From Streptomyces anulatus (GTDB lineage Bacteria; Actinomycetota; Actinomycetes; Streptomycetales; Streptomycetaceae), in NCBI RefSeq assembly GCF_000721175.1, contig NZ_JOEZ01000022.1:1-64000 (forward strand): DNA of 64,000 nt, given 5' to 3'. Shown one piece after another: positions 45,715 to 54,016 of the stretch (position 1 is its first letter; each line of letters begins with the position of its first letter). The notes under the pieces are model-generated. The model saw only the letters and a list, made by a program, of their open reading frames with translations, searched no databases and was not told the DNA's origin. A program made the translations under genes and the position numbers.

Positions 45715-46644
45715 TCAGCCGCCGCCCTCGGTGTATCCCGGCGTGCCCCCAAGGCCACGCTGGTAGCTGTCCTCCGCCTCTGAAAGGATGCCTTCCAATC
45801 GCCTCTTGCTCTCCACCGTCTCTGGCACAGCAAGACTGCTTGCGTGATTCCGGATCAACTGCTCGAGCCAGGAAAATCCGTACGCCGAAAAGTCCTCACT
45901 GGCCAGCGCTTTCTTGAGCTTGCCCCCGGAGCCCTCGTACTGGCGTTCCAGAGCCTTGGACCGAACCCAGCGCAGAGTGCCTACGCCTTCTCCGGAGTCA
46001 CGAGCCACCCCGTAGGCATCGTCGATTTCCCCGCTCGGCTTCCCTGCAAAGTCGCCCTGGTCAAGATCCTTCACCTGCTGCACAATCAGACTGAACATGG
46101 ACTCACGGACCATACGAAATGCCACCTCGTCCCCAGCCACGCCCTCAAGGAAACCCAACATGATCATGGCATCGATGTCGATACCGTTGGGCTCGGTCGA
46201 GAAGTTGGGGTCCGAGTAATCCACCTGCCCATGGACGATCTGATACACATCATTGCGGTAGTAAGTAATCGCCTGGGCCAGATTACGGCGTATACCGCTC
46301 GGCATGCTCCTGGCGTTGACATCGCGTTCCCCATACGCATTCACGACATGCTCAAAAGCCTGACTCTGCTTTTCCGTCAGACGGACAGGGGCAGCATCCG
46401 ACGGCTCGCTTCCTGCGGGCTTTCCTGTCATCGCGGTCTCCAACGCGTCACCGCAGGCGCCGATCGACCCCGAGGAATGGATATCTAGTTCCGCAAGGAC
46501 GCCCCAGCAGGTCTGAGCTTCTTCCTCCGCCTCACTGTCGCCCTGCGGCCACAGCCACACGGCTGCACCGAGAACAGCACCGAGGGCCGCGCAGAGGGCC
46601 ACAGCGACGAGTGTGTACCGACGAGACTTCCTATGCACCCACAT
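45715..46644 (-). CDS. Membrane-anchored homologue of the WXG protein's C-terminal domain
   Basis: 309 aa. ATG 9 nt after the WXG gene stop, with no good RBS, so translation probably depends on coupling. Basic start, then one membrane segment (about residues 11-32, ending V-W-L-W-P). From residue 63 to the end it is homologous to residues 505-801 of the upstream protein: G-D-A-L-E-T-A-M-T-G-K, V-D-Y-S-D-P-N-F-S-T-E-P-N-G-I-D and A-F-R-M-V-R-E-S-M. It lacks the P-V-T-G-I-P-V-I-G-D-S-L-Q-R segment. The domain would lie outside the cell. It could be an immunity or receptor-like partner or a second effector; nothing in the sequence decides. Confidence 0.8.
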   Translation of the reverse strand: MWVHRKSRRYTLVAVALCAALGAVLGAAVWLWPQGDSEAEEEAQTCWGVLAELDIHSSGSIGACGDALETAMTGKPAGSEPSDAAPVRLTEKQSQAFEHVVNAYGERDVNARSMPSGIRRNLAQAITYYRNDVYQIVHGQVDYSDPNFSTEPNGIDIDAMIMLGFLEGVAGDEVAFRMVRESMFSLIVQQVKDLDQGDFAGKPSGEIDDAYGVARDSGEGVGTLRWVRSKALERQYEGSGGKLKKALASEDFSAYGFSWLEQLIRNHASSLAVPETVESKRRLEGILSEAEDSYQRGLGGTPGYTEGGG

Positions 46645-46653
46645 ATGATCAAA

Positions 46654-49059
46654 TCAGCCGTTCTCTCCAGTGGAGCCCTGGGCGCTCCCCAGACCCCGCC
46701 GGTAGGCATTTCCGGCCTCCACGTCGATGTTCCCCATGCGGTTACGCGAATCAATGATGTAATCGTCAGGAACGCCCACCTCCATGGCCCGCTCACCGAG
46801 CATTCTTCGCAGCCGAGGATATCCGTTCTTCGCGTAGTCTTCGATCAATTCTTCCTTCGTGGCGTTGGTCGCATCGTTATTGAGCGCCTCGGCATGCTTC
46901 CCCGTACCAATGTCGACCAAGCGCTGCAAACTGTCGCCAATTACTGGTATTCCGGTCACTGGGGCACCGTATGCGTGATACTTGTACACCTTCTCCCAGT
47001 TATTCTCAGTTATCTCACTGTCCCGCGCGTCCACCAGCATATCGGCGCGAATCTCGTCAAGTGTCCCCATGACTTCTCCAGCGTCTCTGACAGTACCGAT
47101 AGCCTGATCGGAGTCACCGGTCGGCGTCTTCATGAAGTCGCCCTTTCCGAGTGTGTCGATTCGCTCAGCAATATGGCCCATCTGGGAGTCGTGGACCATC
47201 CGGAAGGCCCCGCCGTCTTCCGAGACCGCGCGAATGAACTGATTCATCGCTTCCGTGCTGACATCGACACCGTTCGGGCGCGTTGAGAACGCGGGGTCCG
47301 AGTAGTCGACCTGCGCACTGAGGAGGTTATGGACGTCCCCTGGGTAGTACGCAAGCGCGTTGCCCATATTAACCCGGATATTCGCCGGAATGGCGCCCTG
47401 GTCGATCTTGGCGATCTCCGCGTAGGACTTCACGACGTCTTCAAGTACGCGAACCTGCGCTTCACTGTGCTTCGTGAATCCGTCCGGTGCCTGGCTGCCG
47501 GGGACGTTACCGGTCATAGCAGCTTCCAGGGCCGCACCGAAGCCAACGCGGTTGTCCGCGTCCTCGGTGTCGCCCTTGGGGATCAGGGCGCCATCCTTGT
47601 GACTCGTTCCATATTCATTGACGACGTTCCAGTCGCGCTCGGTCTGCAGATATTCCAAGCGGTCCTTGCCGAACTTATGGTCGCCATCGGAGTAGGCCTG
47701 CGGGTCGAAGTAGGCCGTGGCCGCGTCAGGATTCTTGCTCATGACACCGAGCAGGCCATCCATGGGATCGTTGGCGAACCAGCCGGACGTCTTGCCCCCG
47801 TTCCGCACGTCGAACTTGTGGTCCAGGTCCCAGACATCCTTATTGCCTCCTTGAGCGGGATCCTCGGCCGCTCGAATGGAGTCCGCCAGATCATGAAGGA
47901 AGGGGCCGCTGTAGTCGCCGCCGTTCTGCATCAGAGTGACCAGGGTCTGGTAGCCAAGTGCTTTCTGATCGACTCCGGACAACCGGTTCACGTTGGTGAC
48001 CTGACTGTCGAACTCCTTGGTCCCGTTGCTCTTGACGTCGTCGAGCCACGCGTTGTAGAAATTCGAGTCCGGGTTCTTCGCCCACTCCCCACGCTTGTTC
48101 TTCCAGTCGGCCAACTCCTGGGCGTACTCTCTCGAGCCCATCGCCAGGACCTTGCCGTCCTTCTTGAACTCCGGCACCCGCGTGGCGCTGGCGATCGCGG
48201 CCGACAGGCCACGCTCGATACCCAAGTACGTCTGCATGGCCTTCTTGTCGGTGTAGTACGCGAGGTCGTTCAGCCTGTTTCCGAGCTTGATGGTCCCCTC
48301 GACGCCAATGCTGTTGAGGAAGGTCTGACTGAAGGCCTTGTCCTGCGCGTTGTCGCGCATGGACCGGTTGAACTCCGCGTACTCAGCGGCCGAAACCTTC
48401 TCTCCGCCGTTGATCTTCAGGGCTGTCTCTGTGGTGCTGATCACCTCGTATTGCTCGATATCACTCAACGCCCCGGCGTTGAAACCGTTGAGCTGATCGT
48501 CCGCGCCCTTGCCGAAGGCATCCTTGTTACTGTCGACGGCTACAGCTTCCAGGGCTATCTTGACGCCATGGTCCGCATCGTCGAAGGCCTGCACGAGGGT
48601 CTTGATGCGATTAGCCATGGCCGTGATCCGCTTGTTCAGAGCGACGACAGCCTCGGGGTGATCCCTCAGATACATCCGGTCCTGGCCGGTGAGCTTGCTC
48701 TCGTCGTGGCTCACCGTGCCACGGGAGTCAACGTGCAAGCCGTCCTCGACCGCATCCGCACGAGCCGATTCGATCCTCTTCTTGAGGTCGACGAACTGCG
48801 TGTGGGCATCGCGGAGGAGCGCGGCGATGGCCTTGGCCTGAATCTGGGCAGCGGCGTATTCGTACCGTGTACCGGCGAAGTTGATGCGGCCAGAGCTGGC
48901 ACTGGCACCTGACCACGTCGATTCCACAGTGATGTTCCGGACGGTTGCCTCGTAATGGGTCGCGACCTTCTTGATCTCACCCGCCATGGCTTCCCACTTG
49001 TCGGCTGCAGCGGTGAGTCGCCCGAAGTCCGTGGTCATGACCTCGTGATACGTCAGCAC
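46654..49059 (-). CDS. Large WXG-type protein of unknown function, possible secreted effector
   Basis: 801 aa from GTG 49059 with GAGGGGG 7 nt upstream. The first 115 residues are helical with W49-S50-G51 in the turn and no signal peptide, like the WXG/LXG N-domains of ESX or type VII substrates. A helical middle (about 116-500) follows. The C-terminal domain (505-801) contains E-A-A-M-T-G-N, V-D-Y-S-D-P-A-F-S-T-R-P-N-G-V-D and a Gly/Pro/Ile-rich G-A-P-V-T-G-I-P-V-I-G-D-S-L-Q-R. This domain recurs in the next gene and in a broken third copy. No known toxin motif or catalytic triad was recognised, and no secretion ATPase gene is near. Lower GC than the surroundings suggests acquisition. Confidence 0.8.
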   Translation of the reverse strand: MLTYHEVMTTDFGRLTAAADKWEAMAGEIKKVATHYEATVRNITVESTWSGASASSGRINFAGTRYEYAAAQIQAKAIAALLRDAHTQFVDLKKRIESARADAVEDGLHVDSRGTVSHDESKLTGQDRMYLRDHPEAVVALNKRITAMANRIKTLVQAFDDADHGVKIALEAVAVDSNKDAFGKGADDQLNGFNAGALSDIEQYEVISTTETALKINGGEKVSAAEYAEFNRSMRDNAQDKAFSQTFLNSIGVEGTIKLGNRLNDLAYYTDKKAMQTYLGIERGLSAAIASATRVPEFKKDGKVLAMGSREYAQELADWKNKRGEWAKNPDSNFYNAWLDDVKSNGTKEFDSQVTNVNRLSGVDQKALGYQTLVTLMQNGGDYSGPFLHDLADSIRAAEDPAQGGNKDVWDLDHKFDVRNGGKTSGWFANDPMDGLLGVMSKNPDAATAYFDPQAYSDGDHKFGKDRLEYLQTERDWNVVNEYGTSHKDGALIPKGDTEDADNRVGFGAALEAAMTGNVPGSQAPDGFTKHSEAQVRVLEDVVKSYAEIAKIDQGAIPANIRVNMGNALAYYPGDVHNLLSAQVDYSDPAFSTRPNGVDVSTEAMNQFIRAVSEDGGAFRMVHDSQMGHIAERIDTLGKGDFMKTPTGDSDQAIGTVRDAGEVMGTLDEIRADMLVDARDSEITENNWEKVYKYHAYGAPVTGIPVIGDSLQRLVDIGTGKHAEALNNDATNATKEELIEDYAKNGYPRLRRMLGERAMEVGVPDDYIIDSRNRMGNIDVEAGNAYRRGLGSAQGSTGENG

Positions 49060-49620
49060 GATTTACCCCCTCGTTCTGCCTTCAGTTGTTGCTTCCTCGC
49101 CGCCGCGGCGACTCGATCCGTGGTCCGGCGGCGGGACGCATCCCCCCTTCGCAGCGCACCGGGTGTCAGGCCTGCCGCCCTCGTCCATTCAGCGGCCGTC
49201 GCCCGCCGAGGCGAACCCAACCCGACGCCTGTGCGACATCCAGGGATCAGCACCATTACACCGCACGCCCCCCGGACCTCCCCGCCGGGCCTCCACGCCG
49301 AGTGACACCGCGTCGGCCGCAAGGTCGACGGCGTCCAGGCCCGCCGACTCCCGCTACGGCCTCCTCCATCCTGCCGGGGTCCTCTCGGCCTACGCCCACT
49401 TCCCCGACCAGGAGTGCCGTGCTCTTCCGGCATCGACGTCACCCCGACCGCCGCAGCCAACGATCCCTGCCGCCCTGGCGGTACAGAATCGCCGGGCTCG
49501 CCGCGGCGGCCCTCGCGCTTTCCTTCCTCCAGGCCGACGCGGGCAACGCGGCGGCCGACCGGGCGGCCGCCGCCGCCGATGTGGTGCGGGTGGCCGAGTT
49601 GCTCGGGGAGTGCCTGTACA
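49060..49620. other. 560-nt stretch without a supported gene
   Basis: Upstream of the WXG gene. Several frames are open but of poor quality. Only a weak plus-strand hydrophobic segment (A-G-L-A-A-A-A-L-A-L-S-F-L-Q-A near 49490) stands out, perhaps the start of a decayed gene. The promoter of the WXG operon should lie here. Confidence 0.4.
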
Positions 49621-50097
49621 CCCACACCTCATGCCCAGCTGCTGACGCTCGCCGCCGACCCCTCGGCCGAGCCGCAGGTACGCGCCTTCACCGTCCGGCT
49701 GCGCAGCGGGCAGGAAGCCGAACGCGACTGTCTGCGGCCTCCGTTGACCCGGATGGCGCCGCCTCAGACCGATGTGCACGCGGGGCACGAAGTGACCAGC
49801 ACGGTGACCGAACGGGACCTGGACGGGGTGTTCATCGCCTCTGACCTGATGGTGCTGGGCACGCTCCCTGTCCTGCTCCGGGCCGGGAGCGGCGTGCCGT
49901 CCGATGTGGCGGTGGCCGGCTTCGACGACAACAGCGCGGCGACCGCCTGCGACCCACCCCTGACCACGGTCCGGCAGCCGGTGGAGAAGATGGCGGCGGA
50001 GACGGCCCGGTTGCTGCGGAAGCAGATCGGCGAGCCGGGCGGCCCCTCGCCCTGCGTGCTCTTCCAACCGGCGCTGGTACGGCGGCAGTCGGCCTGA
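49620..50097 (+). pseudogene. In-frame fusion of a DUF305-like remnant and a LacI-family regulator C-terminus
   Basis: The frame reads H-A-Q-L-L-T-L-A-A-D-P-S-A-E-P-Q-V-R-A-F and D-V-H-A-G-H-E, resembling DUF305 proteins, up to about 49835. It then continues without a stop into D-G-V-F-I-A-S-D-L-M-V-L-G, V-P-S-D-V-A-V-A-G-F-D-D and P-P-L-T-T-V-R-Q-P-V, the end of a LacI-type sugar-binding domain, with stop at 50095-50097. Neither part has its N-terminus (no DUF305 His pair, no helix-turn-helix). Most likely a deletion join of two decayed genes. Confidence 0.55.
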
Positions 50098-50135
50098 GCC
50101 GGCGACGGCGGCCTGTCCGGGGTCCGGCCGGTGGG

Positions 50136-52325
50136 TCAGGTCGTCGTTCCCGGCGCGTCCGGCACCGGAGCCTCTCCCGGGGACGGCTCGTCCGCCAGGT
50201 CTGCCCCGGCGGGGCCCTCGGCCCGGACCGGTATCTGGGGGCCGGAGGACTCCTGGAGCCAGCGGGTCAGCACCCGGTGCACCGCCTCGGCGCCCACCAG
50301 CCCGCCGCCCGGCGGCACGGGCGCGCCCTCCGCGGTCTCGGCGGCCACGATGTCGAGCGGGTCCGTCAGTCCGCGCGGCCACAGCAGGAACGGCCGGGAC
50401 TGTTCGCCGCCGAGGCCGCCGTGCGAACCGATCTGCTCCTCGAAGGCGTGCACGGTCCCGGTGACGGGGTCGTACATGGAGTTGACCATGACGTCGGCGA
50501 CGTGCGGGAAGGTGTCGGTGCGCCGTACGGCCGCGGCCGCCCCGACGCCGAAGACCGCGAGCGGGCCCTCGCCGTCCGTCAGTCCGGCGACGGGGACCTC
50601 GGCCCCACCGGGCCCGAGCACCACCGATCCGTGCTCCCCGCGGACGAGGAGGAAGCCGATTCCCGGGTGGTTGGCGAGCGTGGAGAGCAGCGCCGGGTGG
50701 CGGCGTTCTATCTGTTCGCGGGAGGCGCGGCCCTGGATGTCCGGGAAGGAGATCAGCCCCAGGTTGCCGGAGGCCAGCACGATCGGGTCGGAGAGCTTGG
50801 CCGGGTGCTCGGCCTCCTGCCCCTCGACGGGGCGGTGCAGCGCGATCCGCACCGCGTCACGGGCCTCGGATGCGCTGCCGGTGCGCTGGGCCCGGCGCGG
50901 CACGGGCAGCCCGCAGCCCGCCCGGACGAGGTCCTTGAGCGTGAGCCCGTACTTCCCCGCGAACGTCTCGCCGGGACTCTGGCCGTGGTCGGAGAGAACC
51001 ACGATCCGGTAGGCGCGCGGGGTGTGGTCGGCGATCTTGGCGATCAGAGCGAGGGAGCGGTCGAGGCGTTCGAGGACCTTCTCCGCGTCGCGGCTGTGCG
51101 GGCCGGAGTGGTGGGCGACCTCGTCGTAGGCGACGAGGTCGGCGTAGACGGCGGTGCGTCCGGCGAACATGTCGCCGAGGACTGCGGCGGCGACCACATC
51201 GCGCTCCACGACGGTGGCGAAGGCGCGGATGAAGGGGTAGAGCCCGCCGCGCTTGATTCGCGGCGTGACCTTCCGGGCGCGGGCCCGGGTCGACTCGCCG
51301 ATCTCGCGGAGGACCTCGGCGACGAAGGAGAGCGCGGTACGGGTGGCGTTGGCCGGGTCGGAGAAGTAGGCGAAGTATCCGGCGCGGGAGCGGCGGCCCT
51401 TGCCGCGCCGGGCGGCCATGGAGAGCACCAGGGCCAGCTGTCCGGCGCCGCCGCTGAAGAGGTTGCCGCGGCTCGCGCCGTCGACGGTGAGCAGGCCCCC
51501 GTCGCGGGTGTGCGCGATGGCCCGGCGCTGCATTTCGAGGGCGCTCGCGGGGCGGCTGGAGACCATGACCGTACGGGTCTCCTTCTCGTACCAGCGGAAC
51601 GCGGGCACGTCGTGGTTGCTGCCGTGCAGGATGGCGAGCTGGCTGGCGCCGGTCTGGCTGGACCAGTCGGTGCGCCAGGGGGTGAGCCGGTGTCCGGAGG
51701 AGTCGGCGAGCCAGCCGGCGACGGTCGGCATGAGCCCGTCGGCGGCCGCGTTCACCAGGACGTCGTGGCCGACGCCGTCGAGCTGGAGGAAGACGGTGCC
51801 GGGCGGTCCGTCGCGGCCGGGTTCCGGCGGGCCCGGGGAGCGGCCGCGTCTGCGGCGCCGGTCGGCCAGCCGGGACAGCCGGCGGCGGTAGGCCTCGTCG
51901 TCGCGGACGGCGAGGGCGGTGGAAGTGGCGGAGGCGACGGCGGACATGACGGCGGCGACGACGACCGCGGTCTCCGGCGCGGCGTCCCCGCGCCCGTCCG
52001 GGATGAGGCGCAGCGCCATCAGCAGCAGCGAGCCGTTGAGGAAGAAGACCAGGGCGCCGAGGACGAGCGCGGGCACGATGAGCAGGGACCGTACGAGAAC
52101 GGGCCAGACCAGTGCGGAGAGCAGGCCGAAGGCTCCCGCGCCCCAGGCGGCGGTGAAGGCGGTCCTGGTGATGGTGTCGCCGTCGTCGGACTGGAGCTGG
52201 AAGTCGGGCAGGATGCCGGCGAGCGCGAGCATGGTGAGGGTGGACACCGCCCAGACCGCGATCACCCGCATCAGGGCCCTGCCCGCCGTACGCCACTTCC
52301 CGTCACCCACGCCGGTCCACCTCAC
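50136..52325 (-). CDS. Holin-domain membrane protein fused to a type I phosphodiesterase/alkaline phosphatase domain
   Basis: 729 aa. The N-terminal 150 residues form four membrane segments of the mycobacterial 4-TMS holin type (A-V-W-A-V-S-T-L-T-M-L-A-L-A-G-I-L-P-D-F). A phosphodiesterase domain follows with V-F-L-Q-L-D-G-V-G-H-D-V-L, the nucleophile region S-S-Q-T-G-A-S-Q-L-A-I-L-H-G, Y-D-E-V-A-H-H-S-G-P, V-L-S-D-H-G-Q-S-P-G and H-G-G-L-G-G near the end. The metal-binding Asp/His set is complete. It probably hydrolyses a phosphodiester at the membrane, such as a lipid or wall polymer intermediate. Conserved in actinobacteria; the substrate is unknown. Confidence 0.9.
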   Translation of the reverse strand: MRWTGVGDGKWRTAGRALMRVIAVWAVSTLTMLALAGILPDFQLQSDDGDTITRTAFTAAWGAGAFGLLSALVWPVLVRSLLIVPALVLGALVFFLNGSLLLMALRLIPDGRGDAAPETAVVVAAVMSAVASATSTALAVRDDEAYRRRLSRLADRRRRRGRSPGPPEPGRDGPPGTVFLQLDGVGHDVLVNAAADGLMPTVAGWLADSSGHRLTPWRTDWSSQTGASQLAILHGSNHDVPAFRWYEKETRTVMVSSRPASALEMQRRAIAHTRDGGLLTVDGASRGNLFSGGAGQLALVLSMAARRGKGRRSRAGYFAYFSDPANATRTALSFVAEVLREIGESTRARARKVTPRIKRGGLYPFIRAFATVVERDVVAAAVLGDMFAGRTAVYADLVAYDEVAHHSGPHSRDAEKVLERLDRSLALIAKIADHTPRAYRIVVLSDHGQSPGETFAGKYGLTLKDLVRAGCGLPVPRRAQRTGSASEARDAVRIALHRPVEGQEAEHPAKLSDPIVLASGNLGLISFPDIQGRASREQIERRHPALLSTLANHPGIGFLLVRGEHGSVVLGPGGAEVPVAGLTDGEGPLAVFGVGAAAAVRRTDTFPHVADVMVNSMYDPVTGTVHAFEEQIGSHGGLGGEQSRPFLLWPRGLTDPLDIVAAETAEGAPVPPGGGLVGAEAVHRVLTRWLQESSGPQIPVRAEGPAGADLADEPSPGEAPVPDAPGTTT

Positions 52326-52557
52326 GCCCTCTCCGCCCCCCGGGTCCGGTCGTCCGGGACCCGCCCTTCAGCTTTTCACAGCGTCGGTCCCGGTCAGCGG
52401 CTTCCGGGACGACCGGCCAAGGGGCGGCGGGACGGTACGGGGGGCGCATAGGCTCGTAGCGGGAACGCACCCGGGCACGGGCCGCGCGGGCCGCGCCGGA
52501 GCACGTGGTCGCGGGGGTCCGGCGGAGTCCGGGCGGGGATCGAGCGAGGAGGCGGAC

Positions 52558-53340
52558 GTGCCGGTGGAGGTCACCTGGTGGGGTCATGCCACCTGCACGA
52601 TCGAGGACTCGGGGGTGCGGGTGCTGACCGACCCCCTGTTCGTACGGCGCTTCGCGCATCTGCGCCGCCGCCGGGGCGAGGTGCCGCCGCCGCAGGCCGC
52701 GGTCGCGGAGGTGGTGCTGGTCTCCCATCTGCACTCCGACCATCTGCATCTGCCGTCGCTGGCCCGGCTGTCCCCCGGCAGCCGGCTGATCGTGCCGAGC
52801 GGCGCGGTGGCGGCGGTGCCGGGACTGCGGGCGCTGCGCCGGATGCGGCAGCTGCACGTCACCGAGGTGAGGCCGGGCGACACGGTGCGGGCCGGCGAGG
52901 TGCGGGTGCGGGCCGTTCCCGCGCTGCACGACGGGCGGCGGCTGCCGGTCGGGCCGCACCGCGCGCCCGCGCTCGGCTATGTGGTCGAGGGCGAGGCCCG
53001 GACGTACTTCGCCGGGGACACCGGGCTCTTCGACGGGATGGCCGACGCGGTGGGGCCGGTGGACCTGGCGCTGCTGCCGGTGGGCGGCTGGGGGCCCTAC
53101 CTCGGGCACGGTCATCTGGACCCGGCCCGTGCCGCCGAGGCCCTGACGCGTCTCGCACCGCGGTCGGCGGTGCCGGTGCACTACGGCACGTACTGGCCGA
53201 TCGGGCTGGACGGGGTGCGTCCGCACGAGTTCCACGCGCCGGGCGACGAGTTCGTACGGCAGGCGGCGAAGCGGGCGCCCGAGGTGACGGTGCACCTGCT
53301 GGGGCACGGCGAACGGGCCCGTCCGGAGGCCGGCCGGTGA
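52558..53340 (+). CDS. Metallo-beta-lactamase fold hydrolase (UlaG/NAPE-PLD-like)
   Basis: 260 aa from GTG 52558 with AGGAGG 6 nt upstream; the longer open frame before it is not coding-like. Motifs: V-T-W-W-G-H-A-T, T-D-P-L-F, the metal motif S-H-L-H-S-D-H-L-H, F-A-G-D-T-G-L-F and the last His in P-V-H-Y-G-T-Y-W-P. It binds two metals and hydrolyses esters, lactones or phosphodiesters. It overlaps the DedA gene (GTGA), so the two are coupled; a membrane-lipid substrate is a fair guess. Confidence 0.9.
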   Translation: MPVEVTWWGHATCTIEDSGVRVLTDPLFVRRFAHLRRRRGEVPPPQAAVAEVVLVSHLHSDHLHLPSLARLSPGSRLIVPSGAVAAVPGLRALRRMRQLHVTEVRPGDTVRAGEVRVRAVPALHDGRRLPVGPHRAPALGYVVEGEARTYFAGDTGLFDGMADAVGPVDLALLPVGGWGPYLGHGHLDPARAAEALTRLAPRSAVPVHYGTYWPIGLDGVRPHEFHAPGDEFVRQAAKRAPEVTVHLLGHGERARPEAGR

Positions 53341-53987
53341 TCCAGGAGATACAGCAGGTGGTGCGGGAGCTGCCCACCGAGTCGACCCAGCAGGCGGTCG
53401 GATACCCGACGCTGTTCGCACTGGTGGCGCTGGGGGCGTTGGTGCCCGTGGTGCCGACGGGGGCGCTGGTGAGTACGGCGGCGGTGGTGGCGTTCCACCA
53501 GACGTCGCCGTTCGCCCTGCTCTTCGTGTTCGTGGTGGCGTCGGCCGCCGCGTTCCTCGGGGACGTCTGTCTGTACTGGCTGGGTCAGCGCGGGGTCCGG
53601 TCGAGGAACGGCTCGAAGTGGCTGGAGGCGATAACCCGCCGGGCCCCGCCGGAGCGGCTGGCCCAGGCGCGGGCGAGGCTGGACGAGCGCGGCGGGACGG
53701 TGCTGGTGCTGTCCCGGCTGGTGCCGGCCGGGCGGATCCCGGTGATGCTGGCGTGTCTGCTGGGCCGGATGCCGTTGCGGCGGTTCGCCCGAGGCGATGT
53801 TCCGGCGTGCCTGGCCTGGGCGGCGACGTACCAGTTGATCGGGATCCTGGGCGGTTCGCTGTTCCCTGAGCCGTGGCAGGGGGTGGTCGCGGCGGTGGCC
53901 CTGACGCTGCTGATCAGCGGGGCTCCGGCGGTGTGGCGCAGGCTGCGGTCGCGGTTCGGCCCGGGGACGGGCGACGCGACGGGGTGA
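53337..53987 (+). CDS. DedA/VTT family membrane protein
   Basis: 216 aa from GTG 53337 in a GTGA overlap with the MBL gene. Family marks: F-L-G-D-V-C-L-Y-W-L-G-Q-R, L-V-L-S-R-L-V-P-A-G-R-I-P-V-M-L-A and the segment R-R-F-A-R-G-D-V-P-A-C-L-A-W-A. About five membrane segments. DedA/VTT proteins are linked to flipping of lipid carriers such as undecaprenyl phosphate. The R-x-P/A-G-R segment is intact. Confidence 0.88.
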   Translation: MIQEIQQVVRELPTESTQQAVGYPTLFALVALGALVPVVPTGALVSTAAVVAFHQTSPFALLFVFVVASAAAFLGDVCLYWLGQRGVRSRNGSKWLEAITRRAPPERLAQARARLDERGGTVLVLSRLVPAGRIPVMLACLLGRMPLRRFARGDVPACLAWAATYQLIGILGGSLFPEPWQGVVAAVALTLLISGAPAVWRRLRSRFGPGTGDATG

Positions 53988-54016
53988 ACGCCGCGGCCGG
54001 ACGACCCTGGCCGTGC

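Noticed and set aside
45715..49059. Contractile or phage-derived secretion system
   Set aside because: No sheath, tube, baseplate or FtsK/EccC-type genes lie in the window, so only a possible substrate role can be argued.
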